From Podocnemis expansa (Eukaryota; Chordata; Testudines; Podocnemididae), in contig ML682121.1 in the NCBI GenBank assembly GCA_007922195.1, forward strand, positions 1,124,445 through 1,188,444: DNA of 64,000 nt. The letters run 5' to 3'. The notes beneath the pieces are model-generated. The model was not told the origin of the DNA. It ran no database searches and was given only the letters and a program-made list of their open reading frames with translations. A program made the position numbers and the translations under genes. Positions 1 through 13,031 of this stretch are shown in pieces. The first letter of the stretch is position 1, and each line of letters starts with the position of its first letter.

Positions 1-1330
1 GGGGAGCAAGGCAGGACAGGCAGAGGAGTGGAGGGAAAGAAAGGTGAGGCAGCGCCGTAACTGTGGCGGGGAGAATGGGGCAAAGCCTCAGGCACAAGTT
101 AAAGAGGGTGCCACACAAGACCCTTTCTGGCCCCGAGAGCCGGGGAAGGCGCTCCCCGCCCAGCTTTACCTGCGCTGAGCCAGGCAGTGGGGGGTGCTTT
201 CCCTGCCACTTGGCTCAGAGCAGCCAAGGCGCCCCCCGCCACCCGGCTCTCGGTTATACAGGACAAACTCAAATGCCTTAGAGTTGGGGTTTCAACATTT
301 GGCCATCAAATTTTCAAAAACATTTGTTAAGCTTCTGCCTTCTTTTATTCAACTGGGTTTAATACAAAACACAATTTCTAAATGAAAAATTCTTTCAAAG
401 TGGAAAAATCAACATTTTGCCCTGAAAATGTTAAGGTGGGGTGTTTTTTTCAACCTTCTTTACCTCTTTTTGTTTTTTTTTTGTCACAAAGAAAAAATTC
501 TTTGCGAACAACCCCTTCCTGGGGGAAGTCTGAGGACTGGTCAGTCAGCATTTTCTGATGAAAAGAAAGTTTCGTGCCAAAAATTCCTCACCAGAGCAAG
601 TCAAAAGGACTTTACAACTGGTAGACACTGGATTTTTGGAGGATATTCTCTGTCACAGACCCACAGGATCTGTGCTATGCCTTAGGTTTTAACAGACACT
701 TGGGAAAATCCTTTCAGCGTGCCAGACCCCCAAAAGTCCTATTTGTCCCAAGTGTAAGCCAGATAGTCTGCAGATGCTGTCACTCTTGTTTCACCCCATG
801 AGCTCTCGCAGCAATTCCAGCTGTGATAGACTCCTGGTTAAAGGCTTTCATCCTCTCCAAGGATCTGTGCACCTCAGCAAGGATTTGCAGTGACTACCTT
901 TAATAAATGTGACATTTATTAAATGTGAATGCCTTTAATAAATGAGACTACATTTGAGGCCAACTGGAACACGGCATCAGAAAGGCTTTTGTTTCACACA
1001 CAGAAGCAAAAAGCTAAGACAAAATCTGTCCTACACTACCCCAAGGATTCCTCTAGACATGTCACTGTGGAATGATCCGTCCTTCGTTTCTGTTCCTTTG
1101 TCTCAATCCCATGTCAGAGCTGCTGCTGCATCTTCTTCAGGTGCCTTTCCATTGAGCTCAAAAGCTTGTCTCTATCACCCACAGATGATGGCCCAATAAG
1201 TGATATTATCTCCCCACAACCTTGCTGTTCTCTGTGCACCCCTGGGCTATGATCCATACGATTTTTTCTGTTCACTTGTGCACTGTGACTGTACAATTTG
1301 ATGCAATTATGCCATGCAAGATTTCTTTAT
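1..1330. other. No gene seen
   Basis: Short GC-rich start, then AT-rich DNA. Only short non-conserved ORFs. Confidence 0.6.
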
Positions 1331-1464
1331 GGATAGGGTTAGCAGACGTCCAGCAAAAGGAGGACGTCCTCCTTTTTGCCCTGCTGTCCTCCGTCCTCCA
1401 GGCATTAGTGTAAAAGTGCCTTTTGGCCAGCTTTTTTGCTGGAGGCTGGGGCAGCTGTCTAAAA

Positions 1465-1672
1465 CAGTGTTTCCCAACCAGTGTGCCACGGCGCACAGGT
1501 GTGCCCTCAGATCTGAGCTGGTGTGCCATAAACTTTTTGAAAAACTACTCCAAAAGTGCTGGATTGGCTCATGAATATTCATGAGTTCATTTGAAAACTA
1601 TATGGTGGGGTGCCTCAAATTAATTAAAGGTAGCAAGGTGTGCTACGGCAGAGAAAATGTTGGGAACCACTG
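1465..1672. mobile_element. hAT-like MITE with 8-bp target duplication
   Basis: Terminal inverted repeats CAGTGTTTCCCAACC and, at the right end, the complement of TGTTGGGAACCACTG. Flanks gtctaaaa (1457-1464) and ctctaaaa (1673-1680) are an 8-bp target duplication with one mismatch. Internal sequence has no ORF. Confidence 0.75.
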
Positions 1673-1680
1673 CTCTAAAA

Positions 1681-3440
1681 ATACAAGCAGGTGGCTCCAG
1701 CATGTGTTCCCTGTTGGCTCAGCCCAGCAGCAGCTGCTGATGGGGTTGGGAATTTGGAGAGGATCCCTTGCTGGACTGGTGCACCTTGTTTGAGAGTGAG
1801 GAGGGCTGGGCCAGGGAAGTGGTTTGGTTTTGCCTTGTTGCTTCTGCTTCTCACCCCTGGCTTCTTTCCAGGCTCCAGTCAGGTCTGCTCCCCTTTCCCT
1901 CCTCCTGATTTTGGGGAAGGCTTGATCTTATTTTTTGGAGGGGCTGGGGCTTTTCTTCAGCTAGATGGTGTCTTTGTGGTACCCAGAGATACACCTGTGA
2001 CTGCTTCTTCACTTTCTGCTTTGCTACCCTGCCTAAACTTCCTGGAGAGGTAAGCCAGATCTTTATTCATCCTAATGAACTTTGGGTTTTGGCAACAAAT
2101 GTTTTGTTTAGTGGTCAAGGAAAGTTCACTTTTGATTGTGAGGAGGTTTGAATCCATATGATTTCCCTTTTTTCCATGTGAGTTTTCAGTTTGCTTCTCC
2201 TTTCCAAGTTGAGATTAGTCCAAGATAAATGTCTCCTTAAATTTTATTAAGATACACAAGTATTATACCTTCTAAAGTAGCTGCTGGGCTGGGCCTGATC
2301 CTATAGTTTAAGTGAAGTCAGTGGGAAATTTGATGGAGCAAGGATTGCAATATTTGTCCCTTTGTTAGTAGTTTATCAAATCACAGAGAACAAGCAGCTT
2401 GGTGTTTGCCTTTTGCTTCTATATGCCATGCTTATTTGTATTTTATTTTTAGGAAGAGTGTTTCTTTTGGTATATTTAGGAAAAAACTGATCATTGCATC
2501 TAAGAACAGGTACTGACATCTTGGGTGGAGCATTTGATAGTCACAGACATCTAATTCTAGTCCCCCTCACCATTCAATGTATATTTCACATAAAGGCTAA
2601 CAGAAAATGTCAGCTGTCATGAAATAGATATATATCTCTCTGTAGTTTATGGCAGACGTAGGATATGATGTCTCCAGAAATTTGCATTTTAGGTAAAAGG
2701 TTATATTTCAGGCATGTCTGCACATAAAAAACCAGAAGAAGTGAGAGCTGCTGATTTCTTCTTTCCTGTGTTTGTAAAATTTAAAGAGCTTATCTGGGAT
2801 TTTTTAAAAATACTGCAGTGAGGTTCAAAACTGAGGCTAGACAGGGATTTCTGTACACTCCTCTTGCATCCACCCTCTAGTTGTCAGCTAGTAACAGGGT
2901 TATACCAAATTCATGAGCTCCCCCTGCACCACACCCCTAATTTAAAATCATGGGGCAACTACTGCTGAGAGATTACTTTTCTTTTAGAAGCCAACACCTC
3001 CAATTCTCTTAGACTTCATGTAGCCAAGGGCCTGCTCCTCCATATGTCAAACAATGAGAGTGAATTCTGTGAAGGAACTTAGTGTGTTTAAACTGACTTT
3101 AATCTTGTCCATAATTACTACATTAAATTTATTGGAGGTTTGCTTCCATTTGCAACTCATAATGTAAAATATCAATCTGGATAGGAGTGCTGCAGTGTGA
3201 TTCTCCTTGCACCTTGATATAAACATTAAATACTTAATTCTGTGACTGCTTAAAGTGGTTGGCTTGATGGTTACTTTAATGTTAAGATGAAAAATATTTG
3301 AGCCATTCATTTGCTGTTCTTGCAATTAATCTCACCCTTTGACTAGGGGCTAGGCAGATTTCTCTGGAGTTGGGCGATCAATGGGGCAAGCATTTGGGGG
3401 GGGGGGCAGTAGCTGGGTGGATGAAGGGGGCTCAGGCAGG
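1681..3440. other. No gene seen
   Basis: AT-rich DNA between the hAT MITE and the TIR-element end near 3455. May be the interior of a decayed element with ends at 1334 and 3505, but I cannot show it. Confidence 0.4.
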
Positions 3441-3535
3441 GCCCCAGATTTGTATGTGTCCTCCAATGTCCTCCTTTCCATGCTTTGGTATCTGGTAACC
3501 CTAAGTTTAAACCCTTTCCACTGTGAAATCAGAAG

Positions 3536-4525
3536 GGGGATAACAAGGAGCAATAGTTCTTCAAGCACTGCTCAAATGCATTCAGTAATAGGTGTCTCCA
3601 TACTAGAGCCTTGCCCTAGCTGTGTGTTTTATCTGTTCTTTTTGAATGAAAGATTTTACTGTTTAAGTAAGCTCTGGTTGTGTGTCCTGAAAGGCAGGTT
3701 TTTGTGTTCCAGTTTCAGCAGATATTCCAGCTGTGGCTCAGTCACTCTCCAGAGAGAGAATAAAAGTGATTGCATTTGGGTGATGGCAGCAATACTACCC
3801 CACAGCCAGGACTTGGAGGTCTGGCAGAGTTTTAAGAGCAGGCTTTAAGGCCAGTGGCGGGCCCCCACCTTCTACACGCAGAGTGGGGAACAGCCTGGAC
3901 ATGGTGGGATAGCAGTGGGGACTTTTTTGAACCAGAAGCACAACCATCAGGATTTTTTAAAGGACAGTGTTTTTTTTTGCCTGGTTGGTTGTAGACATTT
4001 TGGGAGAATTGTTTTTCTTCACATTCCTGTCTTGCTTTTTTTTTTTTTATTTATTTTGCTGCCTAGGGGAAAAGTGATGCAAATGGTCTCCAACCTAAGA
4101 AATACTGAGTGTACCAGCTAGGAGATGATGTAGAGGCCTTCCTAGAAAATTTTGAAAGATCCTGGGGTACAGCATCTCCCCCTGCCCACTATATGGTAGA
4201 GTTGAAGCCACAAGTCAGTGGGCCTTTAGCAGAAGTAGCAGCTACACCACTTGGTGACTAAACAGGTTTCATCCAAGCACCGGAGGCACTTCTCATCCTG
4301 CAGGCAGGCCTTGCCACATGTAGCAGCAGGTTTGAACCCTGGCTTGGCAGATGGCGAGTCAAAGCGATTTCCTTCTCTGAAGTTTTGCAGAAAATGGAAC
4401 TCAGGAGGGACAGGGCTGCAGCCACATATATACCCACAGGGTGGCGGCCACCAGCTCTGGTTTGACAGGCTAGGGAAAAAAGGTTACTGAATGTATCTGA
4501 GCAGCACTTGGAGCACAAGTCTTTA
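3536..4525 (-). mobile_element. Internally deleted DIRS-like derivative
   Basis: The left end (cttcaagcactgctcaaatgcattcagtaata, from 3557) is the inverted partner of the right end (4485-4520). Segment 4251-4490 matches the ORF1-proximal end of the element at 36240, including the tatatacccacagggtggcggcc block. The coding interior is missing, leaving about 1 kb. Confidence 0.6.
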
Positions 4526-4569
4526 AAGCAGGACAAGCAAGGAAGAACACTTATGCCATAAAATTTCAA

Positions 4570-6670
4570 GTGTTAGAATTAAACACACTAATAAGAACCT
4601 CCCAAGTAAAATATTAGATTGCTGATTAAAATAGCTATTTACTTATCAAAAAGTATTTTTCAGTAGCCACTATATAGGAATGAGATGCAGCCATGTGCGA
4701 CTCAGGGGATCATGGCAGGTAAGGCAATTGTGTGTGCGCTCCCATGAGACTGTGTGCCTACATGTAAACTGAGAGGGGGTGACTAAAAAATTATTCCTTG
4801 AATCAAGTCCCCTCACAGAGGGGTATCAGAAAGATAGGAGCAGCTGGCTTTAGAAATTTGGGTGCCTGTCCTTTAAGAAGTCAGGTGCCTTTCACAAGGT
4901 GGCCTGGAAGGCAGAGCCCAGGGTCTCAGTAAAAGACAAATTCCTGTAAGTGGGAAAACAAAGTCAGTCCCCCCCCCAAATTTCTGAACTCAGGGGAGAG
5001 GACTCTTGCTGTTGGGGTCACTAGTGCACCCTCTGCCAGGTGAGTTTGCACCCATATCCTAAGAGCTGGCAGCTCTCAGCCCAAGGCTGGACCCCACCTT
5101 CTCCGCTACCCCCCACACCTGATTTGGCTCCTCACCCCTCTCCTGCCCCCACCCCCAAGTACCCAACCCCCCTGACCAGTCATATTCCCTCCCCTGCACA
5201 CACCCTGCCTGCCCCCCCCAGCAAAGTTACCCCTTTTGCCCCCCCTTGAACCCCTGTAAAAAAAGGGAGTGAAAAGTGCCAGCAAGTGAGGGCAGGAGCA
5301 TAAGCAACCTCTGCAGAAGACACAGGAAGGTTGCTGAGCATGCACAGAAGATACTAAATAAGACTGCCAGACCAGGCTTTTTCCTACTGGCTGGAGCTTG
5401 CAAGTGAGGGGGGATCATAGGAATGCATTGCCACAGGAAAGTGACTCTGCCCCAGGGTCTCTCCTCTCCCCATCTCTGCTGGGGGGGGAGCTGTGGGTCC
5501 CAGGGATGCTGCCCCCTAGACCCAGCTGGGCTGTGCCCCCCTGAGCCCCTGCAGGGGCAGAAGGGATGGGAGCCAACAATGCAAAAGGCAGCTGGGTTAG
5601 CCTAGTCCAGCAAACAATGAAAGAGCCTGGGGCACTTTTAGAGGCTCACCCATTTATTTCTGGCCTGAGCTTTGTTAGTTTGAAAAAAGGAGCAAGAAGG
5701 AAGACAGACCAACCCTTCCTGTGCATGGAGGAGGGGACTGAGATCGAGTGGGGGAAGGAGAGGGTTGAAAGCATTAAATTGAAATCCCTGCACCCCCCAG
5801 CTCCCATGCCTTGCATGTGTTGGTGTAAAAGATCTTTTCAGTCCCTAAGACACACTCAGCGTTACTAGCCACAGCAGGAATGGCCAGACTGCGGGAACAG
5901 ACCCTGATCCCCTGTCAGGGAGAAGTTCTGGACACCCTGGAAAGCTCCTGCCTTAAATTAACTTCTGAGTCTTTAAAAGTGCCCCAGGACTCCCTGTTTG
6001 TTGTGCTGAACTGGACTGACCCGGCCACCCCTCTGAATCTCTCCAGGGGAGAATATTTTGCAAAGTTGGGGTGACATACTTAAGCCATCTGCTTTGCAGA
6101 AGTGACCAGAGAGACAGTTGCTTGGCAAAGAGAATATTTCTTTATTAAGAAAAAAGTTTATTAAAGCTATTTTTGGTGCCTTTTGTCTATAAATTTGACA
6201 GAATTCCTGGCCCACACAAACTCCTTTCTGTGGTCTGCTGAATGTCTGTCTATATATACACATATAGATCCAGTTTTTTGGGGGTTTTTTTGAGTAAGAA
6301 AGATGGGGCTCCTAATTTAAAAGCCAATTGCAGATTGCCAAAGACAAGAAGTTATGTAAATTTCTGATTGTCCCCAAGGACTTCATGCAGAGACTAGTAC
6401 TGTGCATTTTTAAAATGGGTTCAGTGGATTTGGCCCTTCTAGAAGCTCCTGGGTCTGTGCTGTAATTGGGTGACTGGCCAGGATCTTTACATACTGGACC
6501 CAAAAGTTAATACTCTCACGCCCCATACAGGTAGCACAGTAAAAGGACTGAATCAACTGTGGCAGGCTCAGCACTTACAAACCTCAGGTCAGTTATGGAG
6601 AGAACTGGCCATGCCTTTAAAAGTCAGTAGGTAGGTGCAATTTCACAAAACTTGATGCAATTCTTTGTCT
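4570..6670. other. No gene seen
   Basis: C-rich tract at 5090-5240 and otherwise unstructured non-coding DNA. Confidence 0.5.
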
Positions 6671-6677
6671 GGTACAG

Positions 6678-7056
6678 CAGAGTCTAGAACGGCACCAGAA
6701 ACAGAAAAGATACAAAGAGCCATTTTAAACCAAGTGTTTTGAGAGCTGCAATGGGTACAGCCTCCTGGTGGAGGAGGGTGAGGGGAGCTGGGCTAGGGTG
6801 GCTGCCAGAGGGTACCTTGGTCATGGGGTGGAGAGCCTGGAAACAGGGGTAGGTCCCCCCGAGGTTCCCCTGGTGGCAGGGGAGAGCGTGGAGCCTGGAA
6901 CGGGCTGCCCACAGGGTCTCCCACTGCAAGGGGGGCAGGCAAGAGGCAGGAGGGGACTGTACACAGGGTCCCCTGGTGGCACATGGTCACCCAGAGCTGC
7001 AAGGAGGCAGCCAAAAAACACCCGTGTGGCTCTAGAGCTGCAGGTTGCAGACCTCT
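6678..7056. mobile_element. hAT-like non-autonomous element
   Basis: The right end gagctgcaggttgcagacctctg is the complement of the left-end motif of the element at 44622 (caggggtctgtaaaatgcagc). Both carry a gagagccgcaa/tggctctcaaaacact motif and an aaaatggctc motif. No transposase ORF. Confidence 0.5.
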
Positions 7057-7147
7057 GTTATAAACCCATGACATGCAGCTCTGGGATAAATGGGGTGTCT
7101 AAAGAAACTCACCCTGCAATTTTCCTTCTTCCCTTGTCTTGTTGCAG

Positions 7148-7322
7148 AAGCACATCCCAGTTTCATGCAAGATCGTTCCATCCTTCAACCTGACTGGAAA
7201 GGAAATGGCTGCAGAGGGCCTGGTGACCTTCAAGGAAGTGGCTGTGCATATCACTGAGGAAGAATGGGCTCTCCTGGAGATGGCTGTGATGAACCAGAAT
7301 TATGAGACCATGACCTCTCTGG
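7148..7322 (+). pseudogene. Orphan KRAB-A box exon (KRAB zinc-finger relic)
   Basis: A pyrimidine-rich acceptor ending ttgttgcag precedes an open segment and TCTCTGG|gtaagg follows, the usual donor position after a KRAB-A exon. The translation contains GLVTFKEVAVHITEEEWALL, then EMAVMNQNYETMTSLG. KRAB-A recruits TRIM28 in zinc-finger repressors. Compared with intact KRAB-A, about seven residues of the DPGQRALYRD segment are missing between EEWALL and the NYE motif; this looks like an in-frame deletion. No KRAB-B box or C2H2 fingers follow in the window: a CR1 element begins about 50 bp after the donor. It is probably a relic, though a gene continuing upstream of the window cannot be excluded. 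Confidence 0.7.
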
Positions 7323-7369
7323 GTAAGGCTTCCTCTCCCCTTGGGTATTGGAAATTGGGGAAAGATCTC

Positions 7370-10300
7370 AGACTCTAAGGTCAGAAGGGACCAATATGAA
7401 CATCTAGTCTGACCTCCTGCATAGTGCAGGCCACAAAACCTCACCCACCCACCCCTACAATGAACCTCAAACCCATCACTGAGCTATTAAAGTCCTCAAA
7501 TCATGATTTAAAGACCTTAATACAGAGAACCAACCAGCAAGTGAGCCATGCCCAATGCTACAGAGGAAGGCAAAAAAGTCCAGCACCCAAGCCAATCTGC
7601 CCTGGGGGAAATTCCTTCCCAACCCCAGATATGGCGATCAGTTAAACCCCGAGCATGAGGGCAAGTCCACGACAGCCAGTCAGGAAGAACTTCTCTGTAA
7701 TAACTCAGAACCCACTCGATCAAATGCCCCTTCCCAGGTCACTATTATACCCCTCACCAGTAGTAAAAGACAGACAATGGCTAAGTTACACCATCCATCA
7801 TATCATTCCCTCCATAGACTTATCAAGCTCAGTTTTGAAGGCACCTAAGGTTTTTGCCCCCACCACTTCCCTTGGTAGACTATTCCAGAACTTTACTCCT
7901 CTGATGGTTAGGAATCTGCATCTAATTTCAAGCCTAAATTTACTGAAGGACAGCTTGTATCCATTTGTTCTTGTGTCCACATTGGTGCTGTATTCAAATA
8001 ATTCCTCTCCCTCCCTTGTATTTATCCCTCTAATGTATTTATAAAGAGCAATCATATCTCCTCTCAGCCTTCTTTTGAGAAGACTAAACAAACCAAGCTC
8101 TTTAAGTCATCTCTCATAGGGAAGATTTTCTATCCCATGAATCATCCTTGTAGCCCTTCTTTGCACCTGTTCCAGTTTTATTTCATCTTTCTTAAACATG
8201 GGTGACCAGAACTGTACACAATATTCCAAGTGAGGTCACACCAGCGCCTTGTATAACGGTACTAACACCTCCTTATCTCTACTGGAAATACCCCTTCTGA
8301 TGCACCCCAGGACCACATTAGCTTTTTTCACTGCCACATCCCATTGGCTACTCACTGTCATTCAGTGATCAACCAGTACACCCAGGTCCTTCTCCTCCCC
8401 CGTCACTTCCAGCTGATGCATTCCCAACTTCTAAGAAAAATTCCTGTTATTTGTCCCCAGGTGCATGACCTTGCACTTCCCATTGTTGAATTTCATCCTA
8501 TTTCTAATGCTCTACTTTACAAGGTCATCCAAATCATCTTGTATGCTATCCTGATCCTCCTCTGTATTGGCAATACCTCCCAGCTTGGTGTCATCTGACA
8601 ACCTAATTAGGACACTCCCACTTTTTGTGCCAAGGTCAGTAAGGAAAAGGTTGACTAAGATGGGTCCCAGGACTGATCCTTGGGGAACTCCACTAGTAAC
8701 CTCCTTCCAGCTAGACAGTTCACCTTTCCCTATGACCCTCTGTGGTCTCCCCTGTAACCAGTTTTATCCACCTTTCTATTTTCATATTAATCCCCATCTT
8801 CCCCAATTTATCTAATAATTCCCTGTGTGGAACTGTATCAAATGCCTTGCTGAAATCTAAGTAAATTAGGTCCACCACATTCCCTTTATTCAAAAAAAAA
8901 TTATCTTCTCAAAAAAGGAGATCAGGTTGGCCAGGCATGATCTACCTTTTGTAAAGCCATGTTGTATTTTATCCCAGTTACCATTTTCCTCAACATCCTT
9001 AAGTACTTTCTCCTTCAAAATTTTCACCAAGACCTTGCATACTGCTGAGCTCAAACTAACAGGCCTGTAGTTACCTGGATCACTTTTACTCCCTTTCTTG
9101 AAAATAGGGACTTCATTAGCAATTCTCCAGTCATAAGCTACAACCCCTGTGTTCACCAATACCTTAAAAATCCTTGCTAAAGGGATGGCAATTTCATGTG
9201 CAGGTTCCTTCACTATTCTTGGATGGAGATTATCTGCACCTCCCTGATTTAGTTCCATTAAGCAGCTGAAGCTTGGCTTCCCCCTCAGCTAAGGTAATTT
9301 CCACATCTACAGTCTCATTCCCATTAGCTTCCCTACCTCTGTCCCCAATCTCACCATCACCCTAATTAAAGAGGGAGGCAAAGTACTTTAGATATCCAGC
9401 CACGCCTAGATTATCCTTGATCTCTACCCCATCCTCAGTGTATAGTGGTCCAACCTCCTCCTCCTGTGTTTTCTTTCTGTTTATGTGGCTGAAGAACCTT
9501 TTACTATTGGTTTTGATTCCCTTTGCAAGGTCTAACTCTGCTTGGCTTTTGGCTTTCCTCCCTTGATCCCTACATGCTCTGACCTCTAAAAGGTAGCCCT
9601 CCTTTCCTATCCCTCCCAACTTCCACTCCTTGTAGGCCTTGTGTTTCCTCCTAATCACCTGCTTAAGATGTACATTCATCCAGCTTGGTTTAAAACCCAT
9701 GCCTGAAAATTTTTTCCTCTGCTTTGGGATGCAGGCTTCAGATAGTTCCTGTAGCAGTTCCAAGCACCCTCTCTGTTCCTATCCATGAATTCTTTGCTCC
9801 AGTCCTCTTCCCTCGCTAATTCCCTTAATTTTTTAAAGTTAGCCCTTTTGAAGTCAAAGGCTCTGGTCACAGATTTATTTTTGTTTACCCTTCCATTCAG
9901 TTAGCTCATGATCACTAGAACCTAGGTTGTCCCCTACAACTAATTCCTCTATGAGGTCCTCACTACTGACTAATACCCAATCTAAGATCCCATCTCCTCT
10001 CATTGTTTTGGAAACTGCTTGATGGAGAAATTTATCTGCTATCACCTCCAAGAAAATCTGGGCCCTTTTATTGCTGCTAGCACATATCCTGCAGTCTATA
10101 TCTGGGAAGTTAAAAATCTCCTGTAATCACACAGTTCCCAGTAGTGTTTACTTCCTGAAAGAGTTCTCTATCCATGTCCAGATCAGATCCCGGGGGTCTG
10201 TAACACACCCCAGGCACTAATCTGGGGGACCTTCTAGTAGCAGCAGCCCCAGGAGGAGGCAGCAGGGCTGTTAACAGGGGGTTTGAGGGGGAGTTAGGGA

Positions 10301-10745
10301 CTGTAGAGGAGTTGTGGGGAGTTGAGTGCTCTGTGTTTGCTTTTCTGTTTTGTGGTTTGCCCCCCCCTTTTCTTTTTTTCCCTTTTGCTACTTTTAGCTT
10401 TTGCTGCTCAGCTTTGCTCACATTCTGTACCTGACATGGCTTTTTTTACTACTGCCAACATCACCCATCTGACCAGTATTTGTGCTTCCCTCCTTTCTAG
10501 CATCTATACTTCCTCCCACCTTTGTCTTTTCCGAATTCACTTCTCTGCCTCTTAGTGCTAGTATCAGGTGCAGAGATTGTCTGAGCATCTCCCCACACTA
10601 CTTAGTTTAAAGCTCTCAATCAGTTGAGCTAGCCTTGCTCCCAGAAGTCTGTTTCCCTCCCTACTCAGGTGAAGTCCCTCCCTAGCAAACAATCGTCTGT
10701 CCGTGAATGCCTCCCAGTGCCCATACACCCCAAAGCCCTCCTTGT
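7370..10745 (-). mobile_element. CR1 LINE, long but internally deleted
   Basis: The CR1 3' end is at 7370-7440. Going up in coordinate come the 3' region, RT fragments (9258-8890 contains the KKGSKSDPGNYRPVSL fingers and KGRSC), the endonuclease-RT linker (9870-9362) and the end of the endonuclease (CVITGDF, 10110-10421). There the sequence jumps to CYRPP preceded by a Lys-rich stretch, so most of the endonuclease N-terminus is missing. At 10620-10745 lies the ORF1 esterase C-terminus (GLHLSREGNRLLGARLA). Many stops and frameshifts; not autonomous. Confidence 0.9.
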
Positions 10746-12229
10746 AAGGCCACTGCCTGAGCCAGCTGTGACCTGGCTCTCCTGGGATAACCTTCTGAAT
10801 GTGCCAAAATCAGGGCAACCTGCAAAACCAGGGGCCAAATCCCCTAACCACCATTGGGTGGTACTTAAACCAGTTTCAGTCAGTAACTAAACATGCTTCT
10901 GACTAATCACTCTGGTCATCACCAAGCATAATAAAATAGAAACAGCCCCCTTTCTGCCAATCAGATCCTAAGGTCCCCTCTAGCCTCTGGATCTCTTTAC
11001 AAAATAGGTTCGCCTGACCCCAAATGACCAGCCACATCACCCAGAACAATATAGGCTTGGATCTTACCCAAAATACCATGCTGCCAGCTAATCCGTTAGT
11101 AACTACAACTAAAGCTTTAATATAAACAGAAAACAAGCTAGATACAAGAGATGTTAGAGGGTCAAAGTGAATCACATACCTACAAATGATTTGGAGTCCA
11201 TAGAAAACAAATCCTTCAAGATCCTGTAGTTTGCAGATTAGTCCCACTCCTCTGGTGTGTGCGCAGCAGCTGGGTGGGTCTCAGTCCTTTGTTCAGTCCC
11301 AGCAGAATAATTCCAGAGGTAGGTGTTGGTTGCAGATAGACCAGAGACTGAAGACTAAAGACAAAATGGAGAATGGGCGATGGCCTTTTATCTCAGAGTC
11401 CTTGCCAGATCAAAATGAAGGTGGGCCACATGGTCAGCCTGGGTAACTGGTCAAACAGGTTTCCTCTTGGGCCCACTGTAGCTGGGAGTCCCTGCCTGAT
11501 GGACCATTAACAGGACAATAGTTTGCAGAGGCCTAGGAGTCATGATGTCTACAGCTGCTGTTCACATCCTCTGCATGCCCTGAATGCTCCCTGGGCTCTT
11601 ATTTATCTCCAGCGGCTCAACTCCCCTTTGAATGGGACTAGCTGCTCTGCTCTTCTTCCTCACACTCCCACCTTCAGTGTTCCCCTGCTGGACTCCTTTA
11701 TTTGCTAATTCAGTAAAGCTGTTCCTGAGCTTTAGTTCACCTTCACTAGCTGGTCTTTTTCTCTGCTGCCCTCTCACAGTCACATGTTTCCACTGCTCAC
11801 TGTCCTCACCTAGCAGTCTCCCCTCAGAAGTGGTTGCTCCTGTTTCATCTGCAGGTCTGAGTTTTTGCCTCCAGTCCTCTGCTCCATCAAGCCGCCTTCC
11901 AAACTCAACTATAGCTGCCACCTGCATCTCCAACCCTCAGATTTTCTCTTTCAACAGCACTATGAGGCAGCACTTCATACAAACAAAATTCTTTATGTTC
12001 ACACCCTCCAAGATTATGTACATACCACAACTTCCACATCCTCATTGTCTTCGCCCTTGTTGCAGTGACTTCTGCTGCTACCACCATCTCTGCCATACTC
12101 ACCTGCTAAAAGCCCTGACACTGCAGCTTGCTTGAGTGGCTGCCTTTATAGCTCCCCCAATAGGAAGGCTCCACCCCTAATTGGGGTCACCTGATCCCAA
12201 TTGCCACTCAGCCCTGGGTCCATGGGAAC
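10746..12229. other. Unidentified non-coding DNA
   Basis: No supported gene. The stretch to 11590 has an LTR-like feel (cttttatctcagag, agctgggagtcc) but no second copy in the window. Confidence 0.4.
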
Positions 12230-12740
12230 TTCTCATTTGTTCTGGAGGGAAAACAGATGAGGCTCCAGGAGCAGTTTAGAGAGGTTCTGGAGGATCAACT
12301 GGTGGAGGTCCTGCCCTACTTTAGGGCAGTTCTGGAGGGGCAGCAGATGGGTCTGGGGGATTTTAGGGGTTTCTGGAAGGTAAACAGATGGGAGTCTGGG
12401 GGGACATGAGGTGGGTCCTGGAAGGTCAACAGATGGGGGTCTGGGGACATTAGCAGAGTTGTGGAGGGACAAGTGATAGTGTCTGGGGGAATTTGGGAGG
12501 ATGTTCTAAAAGGTAGAGTGACATGGTTCAGGGAGGATGTTGGGGGGTCCAGATAGTGGATGCAATGGGAGGGGGTCCCATGGGACTTCAGAGGGTTGTG
12601 GAGGGTTAACAAAAGGGGATCTGGGGGACTTTAGGTGGGGGGTCTGGAGGGATGACAGGCAGGGGTCCTGGGGGACTTTAGGGGGTTCTGGATGGTCAAG
12701 AGAAAGGGCTCCAGGGTGAGTTGTGGAGGTCACCAGATGA
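12230..12740. repeat. G-rich minisatellite
   Basis: Degenerate units of about 55-60 bp: gggggtctggggg(a)ctttaggggggttctggagggtcaacagat. Complement of the array at 29715-30590. Confidence 0.75.
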
Positions 12741-12744
12741 TGTC

Positions 12745-13031
12745 TGGATAGGGTTACCAGATACCAATGCCTGGAAGGGAGGACAAAGAAGTATGAAAAG
12801 GAGGACATTGGAGGACACATGCAAAAAATGTAGCATTCATATAAGAACCTTCTGTTTTTAGGGGGCCCTGGAATACTTCCCCCCTAAAACTAGTGCGTTC
12901 TGGGGTGTTCTAGTGCCTGTAAGTAAAAATCCAGTAAGTAAAATCACGTATTTTTAAACCGCCTGCCAGCCAGAGGGCATGAAGGTAAAAAGGAGGGTGT
13001 GTCCTGCTTTTGCCTGACATCTGGTAACCCG
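12745..13031. mobile_element. TIR element, copy 1
   Basis: Ends tagggttaccagatac and gacatctggtaaccc are inverted repeats, flanking about 285 bp with no ORF. Homologous in inverse orientation to 30928-31177. Confidence 0.65.
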
